NCBI GenBank assembly: GCA_024809215.1
Contig: JANUBW010000014.1
Span: forward strand, 82,337 to 146,336
Source of the DNA: Niastella sp. OAS944
Lineage (GTDB): Bacteria; Bacteroidota; Bacteroidia; Chitinophagales; Chitinophagaceae
DNA length: 64,000 bases
Reading direction: 5' to 3'
Shown: positions 1-9,300 of the stretch, piece by piece
How the letters are laid out: each line of letters opens with the position of its first letter
How positions within the stretch are numbered: the first letter of the stretch is position 1
The notes under the pieces: generated by a model
Database searches by the model: none
The model's input: only the letters and a program-made list of their open reading frames with translations
What the model was told of the DNA's origin: nothing
Program-made: the position numbers and the translations under genes

Positions 1-1174
1 CTATCTTCGACAGGTCGGTACCATCATAATACACCGAACCTGAAGTGGGTTTAATAAGTCCCAGCAAGGTTCTGCCCAGCGTTGTTTTACCACAGCCCGA
101 TTCACCCACCAGTCCCAGCGTTTCGCCTTTGTAGATCTCGAACCGAAGATTATCAACGGCCTTTGTATATTCAAGCGGTTTTCCTAACAGGCTTTTCTTA
201 CTGGGGAACCATACATTCAATCGCGATACCTGAATAAAAGGCGGCCGAACGATCCCTGGCTTTTCTTCTATAACCGGTTGCACAGCGGGCCGGGCATAAC
301 GGTGTAAATCAAACGTGCGGTTATTTTCAAGGAAGTCACTTACTACAGGCAATCGTTCGCCTTTGGGATGCAAAACCGGGCGACAAGCCAACAGCCCTTT
401 TGTATACGCATGTTGGGGATCAGTGAAAATATTGGCTACCGGGCCCTGTTCAACAATTTCGCCCCGGTACATTACAACTGCACGGTCGGCCACTTCTGCC
501 ACCACACCCAAATCGTGCGTAATAAAAATAACGCCCATCTGCCGTGTTTGCTGCAGTTCTTTTATCAGTTGAAGAATGGTCTTTTGTACAGTAACATCGA
601 GGGCGGTGGTTGGTTCATCACAGATGAGCAAGGCGGGTTCACAGCTCATAGCCATGGCGATCATCACCCTTTGTTTTTGTCCGCCACTCAATTGATGCGG
701 GTAACGCTTAAACAATAACTCAGGGTTAGGCAACCGCACCTGATTAAACAGATCGATCGTTTTTTGCTTTGCTTCTTTTTTCCCAATTTTCAAATGCAAC
801 TGTAATGCCTCCTGCACCTGGTGGCCACAAGTGAACACGGGGTTCAGTGAGGTCATTGGTTCCTGAAAGATCATCGCTATCTGGTTACCACGAATGGTGC
901 GCATTTGCTCCGGCGTTTGCGTTAACAGGTTCACCGGTTCTTGGCCACCCGCAGAAAACAGAATTTCGCCATTGGTATACCGCGCCGGCGGTTTGGGAAG
1001 TAGCTGCAGAACCGACAATGAGGTCACCGATTTACCGGAACCCGACTCACCTACTATGGCTACAATTTCGCCACGATGTACGCTGAGCGTGATGTTATTC
1101 ACCGCGGTGGTAGTTCCAATATCGGTAACAAAATCAACCTGCAGGTTATTTATTTGAAGTAAAGGCGCTGACAT
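1..1174 (-). CDS. Peptide-type ABC transporter, fused double ATP-binding protein (partial, 3' end missing)
   Basis: This gene starts at 1174 and runs off the left edge, leaving about 391 codons. It encodes two ABC ATPase modules in one chain. The first has Walker A GESGSGKS at residues 42-49 and the signature LSGGQKQR near residue 162, followed by the Walker B stretch LLICDEPTTALD. The second begins near residue 310 and shows Walker A GESGCGKT near residue 356. The linker after the first module (HAYTKGLLACRP) is typical of the DppD/OppD group, and the second module resembles DppF/OppF. The family energises import of di- and oligopeptides through a permease pair at the inner membrane; no permease or binding protein is visible here. 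It lies downstream of susD on the same strand, separated by a hairpin. The substrate is inferred only from family. Confidence 0.9.
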   Translation of the reverse strand, partial: MSAPLLQINNLQVDFVTDIGTTTAVNNITLSVHRGEIVAIVGESGSGKSVTSLSVLQLLPKPPARYTNGEILFSAGGQEPVNLLTQTPEQMRTIRGNQIAMIFQEPMTSLNPVFTCGHQVQEALQLHLKIGKKEAKQKTIDLFNQVRLPNPELLFKRYPHQLSGGQKQRVMIAMAMSCEPALLICDEPTTALDVTVQKTILQLIKELQQTRQMGVIFITHDLGVVAEVADRAVVMYRGEIVEQGPVANIFTDPQHAYTKGLLACRPVLHPKGERLPVVSDFLENNRTFDLHRYARPAVQPVIEEKPGIVRPPFIQVSRLNVWFPSKKSLLGKPLEYTKAVDNLRFEIYKGETLGLVGESGCGKTTLGRTLLGLIKPTSGSVYYDGTDLSKI

Positions 1175-1226
1175 TTTTGTGGTATGGGTGCAAACAAATA
1201 TCGGGAAAACTACACTATAAAAGAAA

Positions 1227-1248
1227 CGGGGTTGTAGATACAACCCCG
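1227..1248 (-). terminator. Hairpin terminator after the SusD gene
   Basis: A perfect 10-bp dyad, CGGGGTTGTA at 1227-1236 with TACAACCCCG at 1239-1248, lies 40 bp past the SusD stop codon. On the minus strand it is followed by TTTCTTTT, which fits an intrinsic terminator and would separate SusD from the ABC gene. Confidence 0.6.
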
Positions 1249-1287
1249 GTGTAGATATGAGAAAATACTCATGAGAAAAAATGATGG

Positions 1288-2925
1288 TTATTTAGGGTTG
1301 CGGATTGGCGCACTGCCATCGGCAGGCGGATTTAATGCCAATTCATCTTCGGGAACATCCCAGTAATCTAAAAAATTATAATTGATGGTTGCTTTGGTAT
1401 TCAATACGCCCGTACTGCTTACCACTACGGCGTTGGTCCTTCCCCCACCAGATGCAACATCATCGAGGTAACCCCAACGGCGATAGTCGTACAGTGAAAC
1501 ATTTCTGAAGAGTAATGCAGTTCTTCTTTCCCTGCGTAATTCTTCATAAGCCTGTGCGGGGTCTGTAATAACACCCGATACGGCCGAAACGCCTGCGCCC
1601 TGGTAAGTGCGAACAGCATCCACACTGGCAAGACCGGCAGAAATATTATTGAGTTTTATATTAGCCTCCGCCTTCATCAACTCGTTTTCTTCATAGGTGC
1701 CTGCAACATATAATTCATAAGCGCCAACTGTTCTGCTGGCTACAACCTGCACACCGCTCATGGCGTTGCCACCATCTAATAGCCTGTAGCGCGTGCTGAA
1801 AGTAAATCCACCCTTTTGGTTCAGGTAGGCTGTTACCTGCGAAAAATTATTAGCCAGTCTTTTATCACCTGTTGTATATTCCTGTATCAGGCGTTCGCTG
1901 ATCTTATAGGTGGTGCTGGTAGGGTCGCCGGTTGTCATGGCAGCTACACTGCCAGTGGTAGCGCTGAGAAAACTGCCTGCCGATGCTGAACGACCGGTAA
2001 ACACCAGGTCACTGCTGCTAACGCCGTTGTTCACTAACGTGAGAATATTATTCCAGTCGGTGGAGGTCATATCTTTCACTCTTTTGTTCACAAGAATATT
2101 ACGCGCCTTCATGGTATTGATAGTATGGATCCACATGGCGGGTGTTAGCACACCGCCTTTACCCGCCTGGCATTGCGTTGGGATCAGTGCTTTTACCACC
2201 GTATTGTAATCGGCCAGTGTGGTAATGCCATTCAATGCCTCTATTGCCTTGTTGTAATTGGCATCTGCTTCGGCAATTATTTCAGCGCTCGATTTATACA
2301 GGCCATTGTTTTTGGCAGATTCGCTTTTGATAATACCTGCATAATAAATGGAGCCGATCCTGGAGTAGGCGTAGCCCTTCCAAAAATATGCCCATGCTTT
2401 TAATGCATTCTTTTTAGTGGTGGCATCGCCGGTAAAAGAAACATTATCTACCGTTTCAAGTACCAGGTTACAGGCATTGTTTAAATAATACATCCAGGTC
2501 CATTCAAAATAGAACATATTACTACCTGCTTTTGTACGTGAGTTATTAAGGCGTGTTACCTGTTTCGCAGGCGCTGAATTTATCACTTTTGAACCATCGT
2601 CATATATTACATAATCGGGTACGCTTACCTGGTTTATGATGTTATTGGCAGCTTCGGCAGATATAACATCAGCCATAAGATCGTGATAGGCCGGCGCCAG
2701 GAACCAGAAGCTGCTTCCAAGAAATGAACCTGAATATTTTGTATCAGTAATGCCATTAAACCCGGTTTGATAAACAGCACCGAGTGATAACGATAAGATC
2801 CCGGCTTCTGTTTTGGCACTCTCAGGTGTAGGCGAATTCGGATTTTTCACGTCCAGTTCTTTTTTACTACACCCCGTTTGTACAATAAGCAGCACGCAGA
2901 GTAAGTATAATATTGTTGTTCTCAT
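1288..2925 (-). CDS. SusD/RagB-family outer-membrane lipoprotein
   Basis: A 545-residue protein. It has a lipoprotein signal with Cys19 (lipobox VQTGC), followed by the start typical of SusD proteins (LDVKNPNSPT). The length matches the usual 450-600 residues. The C-terminal part has the familiar RRERRTALLFRN segment and ends in the short NPK-type tail seen in this family. SusD proteins sit on the outer leaflet over a SusC channel and capture the nutrient. The gene follows susC by 18 bp on the same strand, so the two are certainly co-transcribed. No glycoside hydrolase, peptidase or anti-sigma/ECF pair is adjacent, so the ligand cannot be predicted. The next gene downstream is a peptide-type ABC ATPase, which weakly suggests peptides. 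Confidence 0.93.
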   Translation of the reverse strand: MRTTILYLLCVLLIVQTGCSKKELDVKNPNSPTPESAKTEAGILSLSLGAVYQTGFNGITDTKYSGSFLGSSFWFLAPAYHDLMADVISAEAANNIINQVSVPDYVIYDDGSKVINSAPAKQVTRLNNSRTKAGSNMFYFEWTWMYYLNNACNLVLETVDNVSFTGDATTKKNALKAWAYFWKGYAYSRIGSIYYAGIIKSESAKNNGLYKSSAEIIAEADANYNKAIEALNGITTLADYNTVVKALIPTQCQAGKGGVLTPAMWIHTINTMKARNILVNKRVKDMTSTDWNNILTLVNNGVSSSDLVFTGRSASAGSFLSATTGSVAAMTTGDPTSTTYKISERLIQEYTTGDKRLANNFSQVTAYLNQKGGFTFSTRYRLLDGGNAMSGVQVVASRTVGAYELYVAGTYEENELMKAEANIKLNNISAGLASVDAVRTYQGAGVSAVSGVITDPAQAYEELRRERRTALLFRNVSLYDYRRWGYLDDVASGGGRTNAVVVSSTGVLNTKATINYNFLDYWDVPEDELALNPPADGSAPIRNPK

Positions 2926-2943
2926 TGTAAGATTAGTTTTAAT

Positions 2944-5900
2944 TTAAAAGCCAAGGTTCAGGCCAACCTGGTAGGTTTTAATATTGGGCATTGAATTATG
3001 ATCGATGCCTCGTTCGTACGACGAGTTACTGGTACCTGCATTGATCTCAGGATCGAAGCCGGTGTACCTGGTAGCTGTCCACAAATTCCTGCCCGACAAT
3101 ACCAACTGCAGTTTCTGAAAATATTTGATATGTAAAAACCTGGCTGCATCTATTGCAACAGACACGTTACGTAACCGTACAAAAGAAGCGTCTTCGTAGA
3201 AATAATCTTTTGTTGAATTGCGTGCACCATTTACACTTCCCCACATATCGGAGTATGCGCTGATGTAATAATTTGAAAAAGCGGCTGTTTGTCCGTTCAC
3301 GGTTACTTTGTCACCAAAATCGCCATGAATACCGTCTCTGTACATCCATTCTTTGGTTTGATTATACAAATGGCTTTTATAGATCCAGTCGAACTGGAAT
3401 GATAAGGTGAGAAAATCTTTATATCGCAGGCTGTTTATAAAGGAAGCATTGAATTTAGGATTTGGATCGCCAATAGCATACGTTTCGTTGGTGAACATAA
3501 TGCCACGGGTAGCAGTATCTACTACCCTGCCATTTACTATTTCATACTTTCCTGCATCATTTTTACTGATGTATGGGGTACCATCCTTACGGGTTTGCTC
3601 TATACTGGTGAATGCTTTCAGGCCATAGATCTGACCTATTTTATCACCCGCTTTTAACACCAGGTTGGTACTGCCGGCAGAAGCCGTTAAAACAATATCC
3701 TGATTGGTTGAAACATCATCAATTTTTGATGACTGATGTCCGAATGTAGTGGTGAAGTCCCAGGTAAAGTTTTTTGTAGAAGCCACACTCAGGTTCAAAG
3801 AGAACTGAAATCCCTTGGAGGAGAGCGAGAATGCATTGTTAAGGTAGCTGGCGCCGCCAGAGGTGGGCGGTGCATCTACTGCATAAATTACAGCTTTGCT
3901 ATTTCTTTTCCAGAATGTAGAGCTTATACCCACATTGGAGAACCATTCGCCTTTATTTAAGTTAACGGTAACATCTGTTCCAATCTCGGTTTCCTTCGAT
4001 ACCTCCACCCGCAGATCGGGGTTTTTCAGGGTTGAAGACGTATAGAAAGCGAGTGCATTACCAATACTTTTTGTAGATAATACTACATACCTGTCGAACG
4101 CATCTGGCTGTATACCTGCTTCACCATAACCGCCGCGCAGTTTGAACTCAGATATAATGGGAGAAATGCCCTCCCAGAAATTAAATTGAGAAATGCGCAA
4201 ATACCCGTTGCCGTGGTAAAATGTTTGCGCCGCTGAACCGCCGCCAAATGCTGATGAATAATCACTTCTTAAGCCTGCTCTAATACCGCCGATATTGCCA
4301 TAATCAAATCCCTGATCTATAAGCCAGCCAAATGTAACAAATGGCTTTTTAAGATCAACGGTCACCTGCTGCGTATTGGTTTGCCGCATATTATATACCG
4401 GGTACAGCTGTAATCCATCGCCCGTGGTAGTGTATTGTTTAAATACATTTTTTCTATAATCATAAGCGGCATAGGTGGTTGATGTAATGGGCACCTTCAA
4501 ATGAAAGTCTTTAGCAAAGTCCAGATGAACAGTGGCCGAGGTTAGTGCATTCTGGAAGGTAGTGGTGTTAGTGGTATTGCTAAGCCCGCCGGCATTGGAA
4601 CTAAAGCTGCCTATAAAAGCGCTTCTGCTAAGCGCATTTATATTCTTCGATTGGTTCTTATAAATGTAAGCGATATCTTCTTTTTCATAGTTGATGCCAT
4701 ACTTCGCTTCCAGGTCAACAAAACGATTGATACGGTACGAGGCCTGAATATTCTGAATAAGATCTACTATTTCATCCTTACCTTCTGAATACTGGAAATA
4801 ATAATTGGGGTTGGCGCCATTGATACTTACCGGCGATGCATTGAGCCTGTAGGCATAGTCGCCATTGGCATCCTTCCAATCAAGATCAAAGAAAGGTGAA
4901 CTGTTGAGCATTTGGTAAATGGCGTCGCTACCGCCTGCATAGAACGGATTGAAATTATTCTTCTGGTATATTGTCTGCGTAATAGATCGTATTTTGAAGC
5001 CTTTAAAAACCTCTGTACCTACATTAGAGGTAAAATTGTAGCGGTTGAGTGCGCCATTCTTTTTTATAGCGCTTTCCTGGTACGAACGGGAAGCAGTAAT
5101 GGCAAAATCTGTTCTGTTTGCACCGCCCGATATACTGATGCTGTTATTAATAGTGGCCGCGGAGCGGAACAACTGTTTAAAATGATCATAGTATTTCAGG
5201 TTCTGGCCATAGGGTATACTGCCATCTGTATTAGGCGAAGTGCTGTTCCATACAATGCCGCTTTGGTTTATACCATCTATATTCGTTCCGGCCGTAAAAG
5301 TGCCATCGGGTTTAACCTGAATGATCACCCCATCTTTATCAACTACATTACCATTGGCATCGGTTTTAAACCCGTGGGTAGCAGGTTTGTGAAGGTTACC
5401 CGTATTGAGATAGGAACCAATACCATAGCTGCTCGATACATCGATGCTGATCTTACCGGCCTTACCTTTTTTTGTAAAGATCTGTATAGCGCCATTTGCG
5501 CCTTGTGCGCCATAAATAGTGGCCGATGCAGCGCCCTCCACCACTTCAACCCGCTCCACATTACTAAGGTCAAGCGCGCTCAGGTCGGTAGCTCTTACCT
5601 CAAGGCCATCGATCAGTATCATTGGCCTTGTACCCAATTGAAGGGAGTTGATACCACGCAACAGAATATTCGTACGCGCACCGGGTGTACCATCTATGCT
5701 GCTGATTTGCGCACCGGCTATTTTGCCCACCAGCGCCTGATCGATGGAGCCGGATGGTACCGCCGGTAGTTTATCGGCTGTAATTGACTCAACCGAAATA
5801 CCCACCTTCTTTCTACTGGTAGCCACTCCCACACCTGTCACTACAACTTCGCTTAATGATCGGGGATCATACTCCAGCAGGATACTCATGTTTTTGCCCT

Positions 5901-6156
5901 GTACAGACTTTACCATTTTTGACAAATAACCAACCGAGGTAATTTCCAGTGTTACGCCCGCAGCTGTATTGGGCAGCGTAAATATGCCATCGGCATTGGT
6001 AACAGTAGCGCCGCCGCCTTTGATCTTCACTGTGGCGTTAGGAATGGGAGTTCCGTCTTTTGAATCGGTAATTCTACCGGTGATACCGGTTTGTTGGGCT
6101 AAGAGAAGATTGCATAGGAGCATAGCAAGGCCCGTAAGCAAGTTTGCTTTTCTCAT
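2944..6156 (-). CDS. SusC/RagA-family TonB-dependent outer-membrane transporter
   Basis: A 1070-residue protein with an N-terminal signal peptide (residues 1-20), a carboxypeptidase-D-like regulatory domain (about residues 24-100, GRITDSKDGTPIPNATV), a TonB-box-like stretch LSEVVVTG, a plug domain (about 105-230, with ILLRGINSL and VEVVEGAASATIYG) and a long beta-barrel to the C-terminal LNLGF, which ends in Phe as outer-membrane barrels do. It imports a nutrient across the outer membrane using TonB energy, paired with the SusD lipoprotein 18 bp downstream. It is the first gene of the pair. The 233-bp gap upstream must hold the promoter, but I see no clear box. Confidence 0.95.
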   Translation of the reverse strand: MRKANLLTGLAMLLCNLLLAQQTGITGRITDSKDGTPIPNATVKIKGGGATVTNADGIFTLPNTAAGVTLEITSVGYLSKMVKSVQGKNMSILLEYDPRSLSEVVVTGVGVATSRKKVGISVESITADKLPAVPSGSIDQALVGKIAGAQISSIDGTPGARTNILLRGINSLQLGTRPMILIDGLEVRATDLSALDLSNVERVEVVEGAASATIYGAQGANGAIQIFTKKGKAGKISIDVSSSYGIGSYLNTGNLHKPATHGFKTDANGNVVDKDGVIIQVKPDGTFTAGTNIDGINQSGIVWNSTSPNTDGSIPYGQNLKYYDHFKQLFRSAATINNSISISGGANRTDFAITASRSYQESAIKKNGALNRYNFTSNVGTEVFKGFKIRSITQTIYQKNNFNPFYAGGSDAIYQMLNSSPFFDLDWKDANGDYAYRLNASPVSINGANPNYYFQYSEGKDEIVDLIQNIQASYRINRFVDLEAKYGINYEKEDIAYIYKNQSKNINALSRSAFIGSFSSNAGGLSNTTNTTTFQNALTSATVHLDFAKDFHLKVPITSTTYAAYDYRKNVFKQYTTTGDGLQLYPVYNMRQTNTQQVTVDLKKPFVTFGWLIDQGFDYGNIGGIRAGLRSDYSSAFGGGSAAQTFYHGNGYLRISQFNFWEGISPIISEFKLRGGYGEAGIQPDAFDRYVVLSTKSIGNALAFYTSSTLKNPDLRVEVSKETEIGTDVTVNLNKGEWFSNVGISSTFWKRNSKAVIYAVDAPPTSGGASYLNNAFSLSSKGFQFSLNLSVASTKNFTWDFTTTFGHQSSKIDDVSTNQDIVLTASAGSTNLVLKAGDKIGQIYGLKAFTSIEQTRKDGTPYISKNDAGKYEIVNGRVVDTATRGIMFTNETYAIGDPNPKFNASFINSLRYKDFLTLSFQFDWIYKSHLYNQTKEWMYRDGIHGDFGDKVTVNGQTAAFSNYYISAYSDMWGSVNGARNSTKDYFYEDASFVRLRNVSVAIDAARFLHIKYFQKLQLVLSGRNLWTATRYTGFDPEINAGTSNSSYERGIDHNSMPNIKTYQVGLNLGF

Positions 6157-6334
6157 GTGACTTTAGTTTTGGTTTTAATAAGAAGAGATACGGGTAAAAA
6201 CGAGCTAACTATACGGCTTGCAATCGATGAAGTGTTTTTAACAGGCGGGCAATCGTTCACTCAATTTAACTTTTTTTACATTTCAACGGCAAAGTCATGA
6301 TAATTTTATTTTTCTACAATTGCCCTAAATAAGA

Positions 6335-6365
6335 GGGCCGCCTCAAACTTTCGTTGAGGCGGCCC
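6335..6365. terminator. GC-rich hairpin between susC and the macroglobulin gene
   Basis: A perfect 12-bp stem, GGGCCGCCTCAA at 6335-6346 and TTGAGGCGGCCC at 6354-6365, with a 7-nt loop, lies 24 bp beyond the macroglobulin stop codon. The T-run is better on the plus side (CTTTTCTTT) than on the minus side (TCTTATTT), so its use as terminator for the minus-strand gene is likely but not clean. The rest of 6157-6389 is AT-rich and must carry the susC promoter; nothing else is recognised. Confidence 0.5.
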
Positions 6366-6389
6366 CTTTTCTTTATATGCAAAATTTTT

Positions 6390-9300
6390 CTACTTCTTAC
6401 TCACTCTTATCACTCCGGCTCCATTATAACTGTGATACTCACCATTATACATAGCCTCGGCGCTTACAGGTCCCATGTGGTAATTACCCGGAGAAACTGC
6501 CCGTACGGCGTAATAATAGGTTTGCCTGCCATTTCTCAGATCATCAAACAAATTAATACGATCGTCGCGCACATCGAGGGCTACTGGCGTTGTAGCATCC
6601 TTGATCCAATCCATACCGGGGATCTCTTTTGTGCGTGGGTTCTCAATTTCAAATCCGGCCGGTATCATATCACTGATCACCACGTTATCTATACTGCCGT
6701 TATAACTTTTCTCAACTGTTATCTGTATTACCACCAGGTCGTTCTGTGTAAATGAATTACCATCTACCGTACGGCCATAACGATCGAAAAAGCGGCGGCG
6801 TACTTTAATAAAGTTATCTTCTTCCTTAACGTTACCGCTTGCGCTTATACCTTCGCTTTGCCAGTAATAATACAGGCGGCCTTCACCTTTAGAAGCGATC
6901 TCGATATTGGTTCCACCCAGTTGTTTTGCATTCAACTTAATAGCACCACCTTCTACCGAACCTACTGTTTTACCACCCACTTTGATGTCGGCAGAAACAG
7001 TGGCCTTGTTTGCAGCACGGGCTATTTTACCCAGCGCCAGGAAGTTGAATGAACATTCCTGTGTGCTATACCACTGGCGTTGTTTTAACTTATCACCCAC
7101 ATGTTTTGCCATTACAGGTATCTGCGGATTGCTTGGATCAGCATCTAACAACGCATTCAATGAAATAGCTTCATCGCGAATATCTGAGTAGAAGCTGCCA
7201 CCGGTTTGAGCTACAGATACTTCACCACTAAATGAAGTTGGCAACAACTCGCGGAACTTCGCTTTATCACCGGCCACCGCATAAGCCACACTCAACAGGT
7301 ATTTACAGTCGAGGCTCAGCAACGATGGGTTCGACTTGTAATAGTTCATGGCGCTTACATTTGGCTTACCTGCCAGTGCCAGCACATATAAACTATAAGC
7401 AACCTCCTTCGGTGCTATCTTCTTATTCTGACTTTGGTTGTAATAGTAAAGAATGGTTTCTTTATTCTTCAACCGGTTGTTGAGGTAATTGAGAATACCG
7501 CTTAACACACTCTTATCAACTTCAAACCCGGCCTTTTGTGCTTCCAGTAAGAAATGGCCTGCGTATACCGTAGCCCACCAATGTTCAGAACCTTCGCCAT
7601 CCCACAGGGTAATTGCGCCGTTATACAATTGACGCATTTTTATTTTGCGAATAGCCTCCTGTACATTCCAGTTGGCATTCGATTTTCCTTTATCGCCTTT
7701 CATTTGATCGGCCAGGTCGCCATAGTACAATTGCGGGAAGGCAATTGAAATGGTTTGTTCGGTACAACCGTATGGATACTCTACCAGGTAACGAAGCTGT
7801 TTGCCTAATTCCAGGCCCGGGTTACGGCTAACTACCAACTGGTAATCAGTACTGTTAGGCAAGAAATCATTCAACGGAATATTTACCTTTTGAACGCTTC
7901 CGCCATTTAATGAACCGCTACCTGTAATAACCTGTAACGGAGCAGCAGGGCGAACGCTGATCTCGGTTTCATCGGTAAACTTCTCACCTAATCCCTGCAC
8001 TTCAATTTTTATTTTACCAACATTCACCACATTGGCAGCTACCACCTGGAAGATGGCTTGTCCTTCGCTGTTGCTGTTAACAGAAACAGATTGTTGTTTA
8101 TCGCCCAGCACACTTAACGGTCCGCTTACATTTAATGAAGCAGTGGCCGATGCTGAGTTCTTTGTGGTATTAGTAATGGTAACAGGTACATTCACTGTGT
8201 CGCCCGAACTTAAGAACCTTGGTAATGCAGTGCTTAACACCAATGGATCGGCAACCGTCATATTGGCCTCAGCGCTACCAAAACTCTCATCTTTATAGGC
8301 TACTGCCATCAACCGTACTTCGCCACTGAACTGTGGGATATCGAATTCAAAATCCACATCACCGCCAAAGCCCGCTTTTTTGGTGCCGCTCCAGTAAGAA
8401 ACGATCTTAAAGCGTTTGGCCGGCATGGGATTGGTACGTTTGTTCATTTCCAGGTCACCGTCACCACCCGTGCTGCTCAGCGTTGCTTTTAACTCAGGGA
8501 ACAATAGCGGATACAGATCGTAACCATTAACCTCAAGCGCTTTGGCTGCATAGAAGTGATTGTATGGATCTGGTGTATCAAAATCAGTGATCTGCAATAC
8601 CCCATTATCAACTGCAGCCAGTGTTACATAACTATTAGCTGCTGCTTTTACGGTTACCTTTTGGTGCGTGCGCGAACGGACCGACTTTTGCGCCACTATT
8701 TCTACATTTATCTTCCGACTCTTTTCTTCCACCTTTACACTCTTATAACCATGCGCCACCGTTAATGGAATTTCACTTACTTCATGTGGTTTAATGAGCG
8801 TTGCAGTAACATATACGTTCGGTAAATGATCGGCGGTCATTTTCAGATCAACCGAAGCGGTACGGTTCTCAACATTTACATATTGGTACGAAACCACTTT
8901 ATCGGTTTCCAGGGTTACCAGCATGCGGCCACTGAATGGTGTTTTAAACAACAGCCTGGCGTTTTCACCTGCCTCGTAAGAAGACTTATCGGTTTCAATA
9001 TCAATATTACCTTCGGTATTTACTTCAAATGAAGAGTTTTCGCCACCCCAGAAGCCATAGCTATAGAAACTTTTGCTTACATAGCTGTTGGCGCCGGGAA
9101 TACTTACCCGTATTTCATATTCACCAGGTGAACGCGGAACAAATGGATAAGAAGCGCTTTCACCACTGATAGTAATGGTTTGATCGGCCACCACTTTATC
9201 ATCTTTCTGCGATTCGTACCTGAAATAGCTACCGGTTTTGGTAAGTACGGTACGGTATTCGTGTTTTATCACTTTCACTTCGGCCCTTGCACCACTTAAT

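Noticed and set aside
4912-5769. 285-codon open frame on the plus strand opposite susC
   Set aside because: It is antisense to a clearly coding, intact SusC gene and shows no protein-like features of its own.
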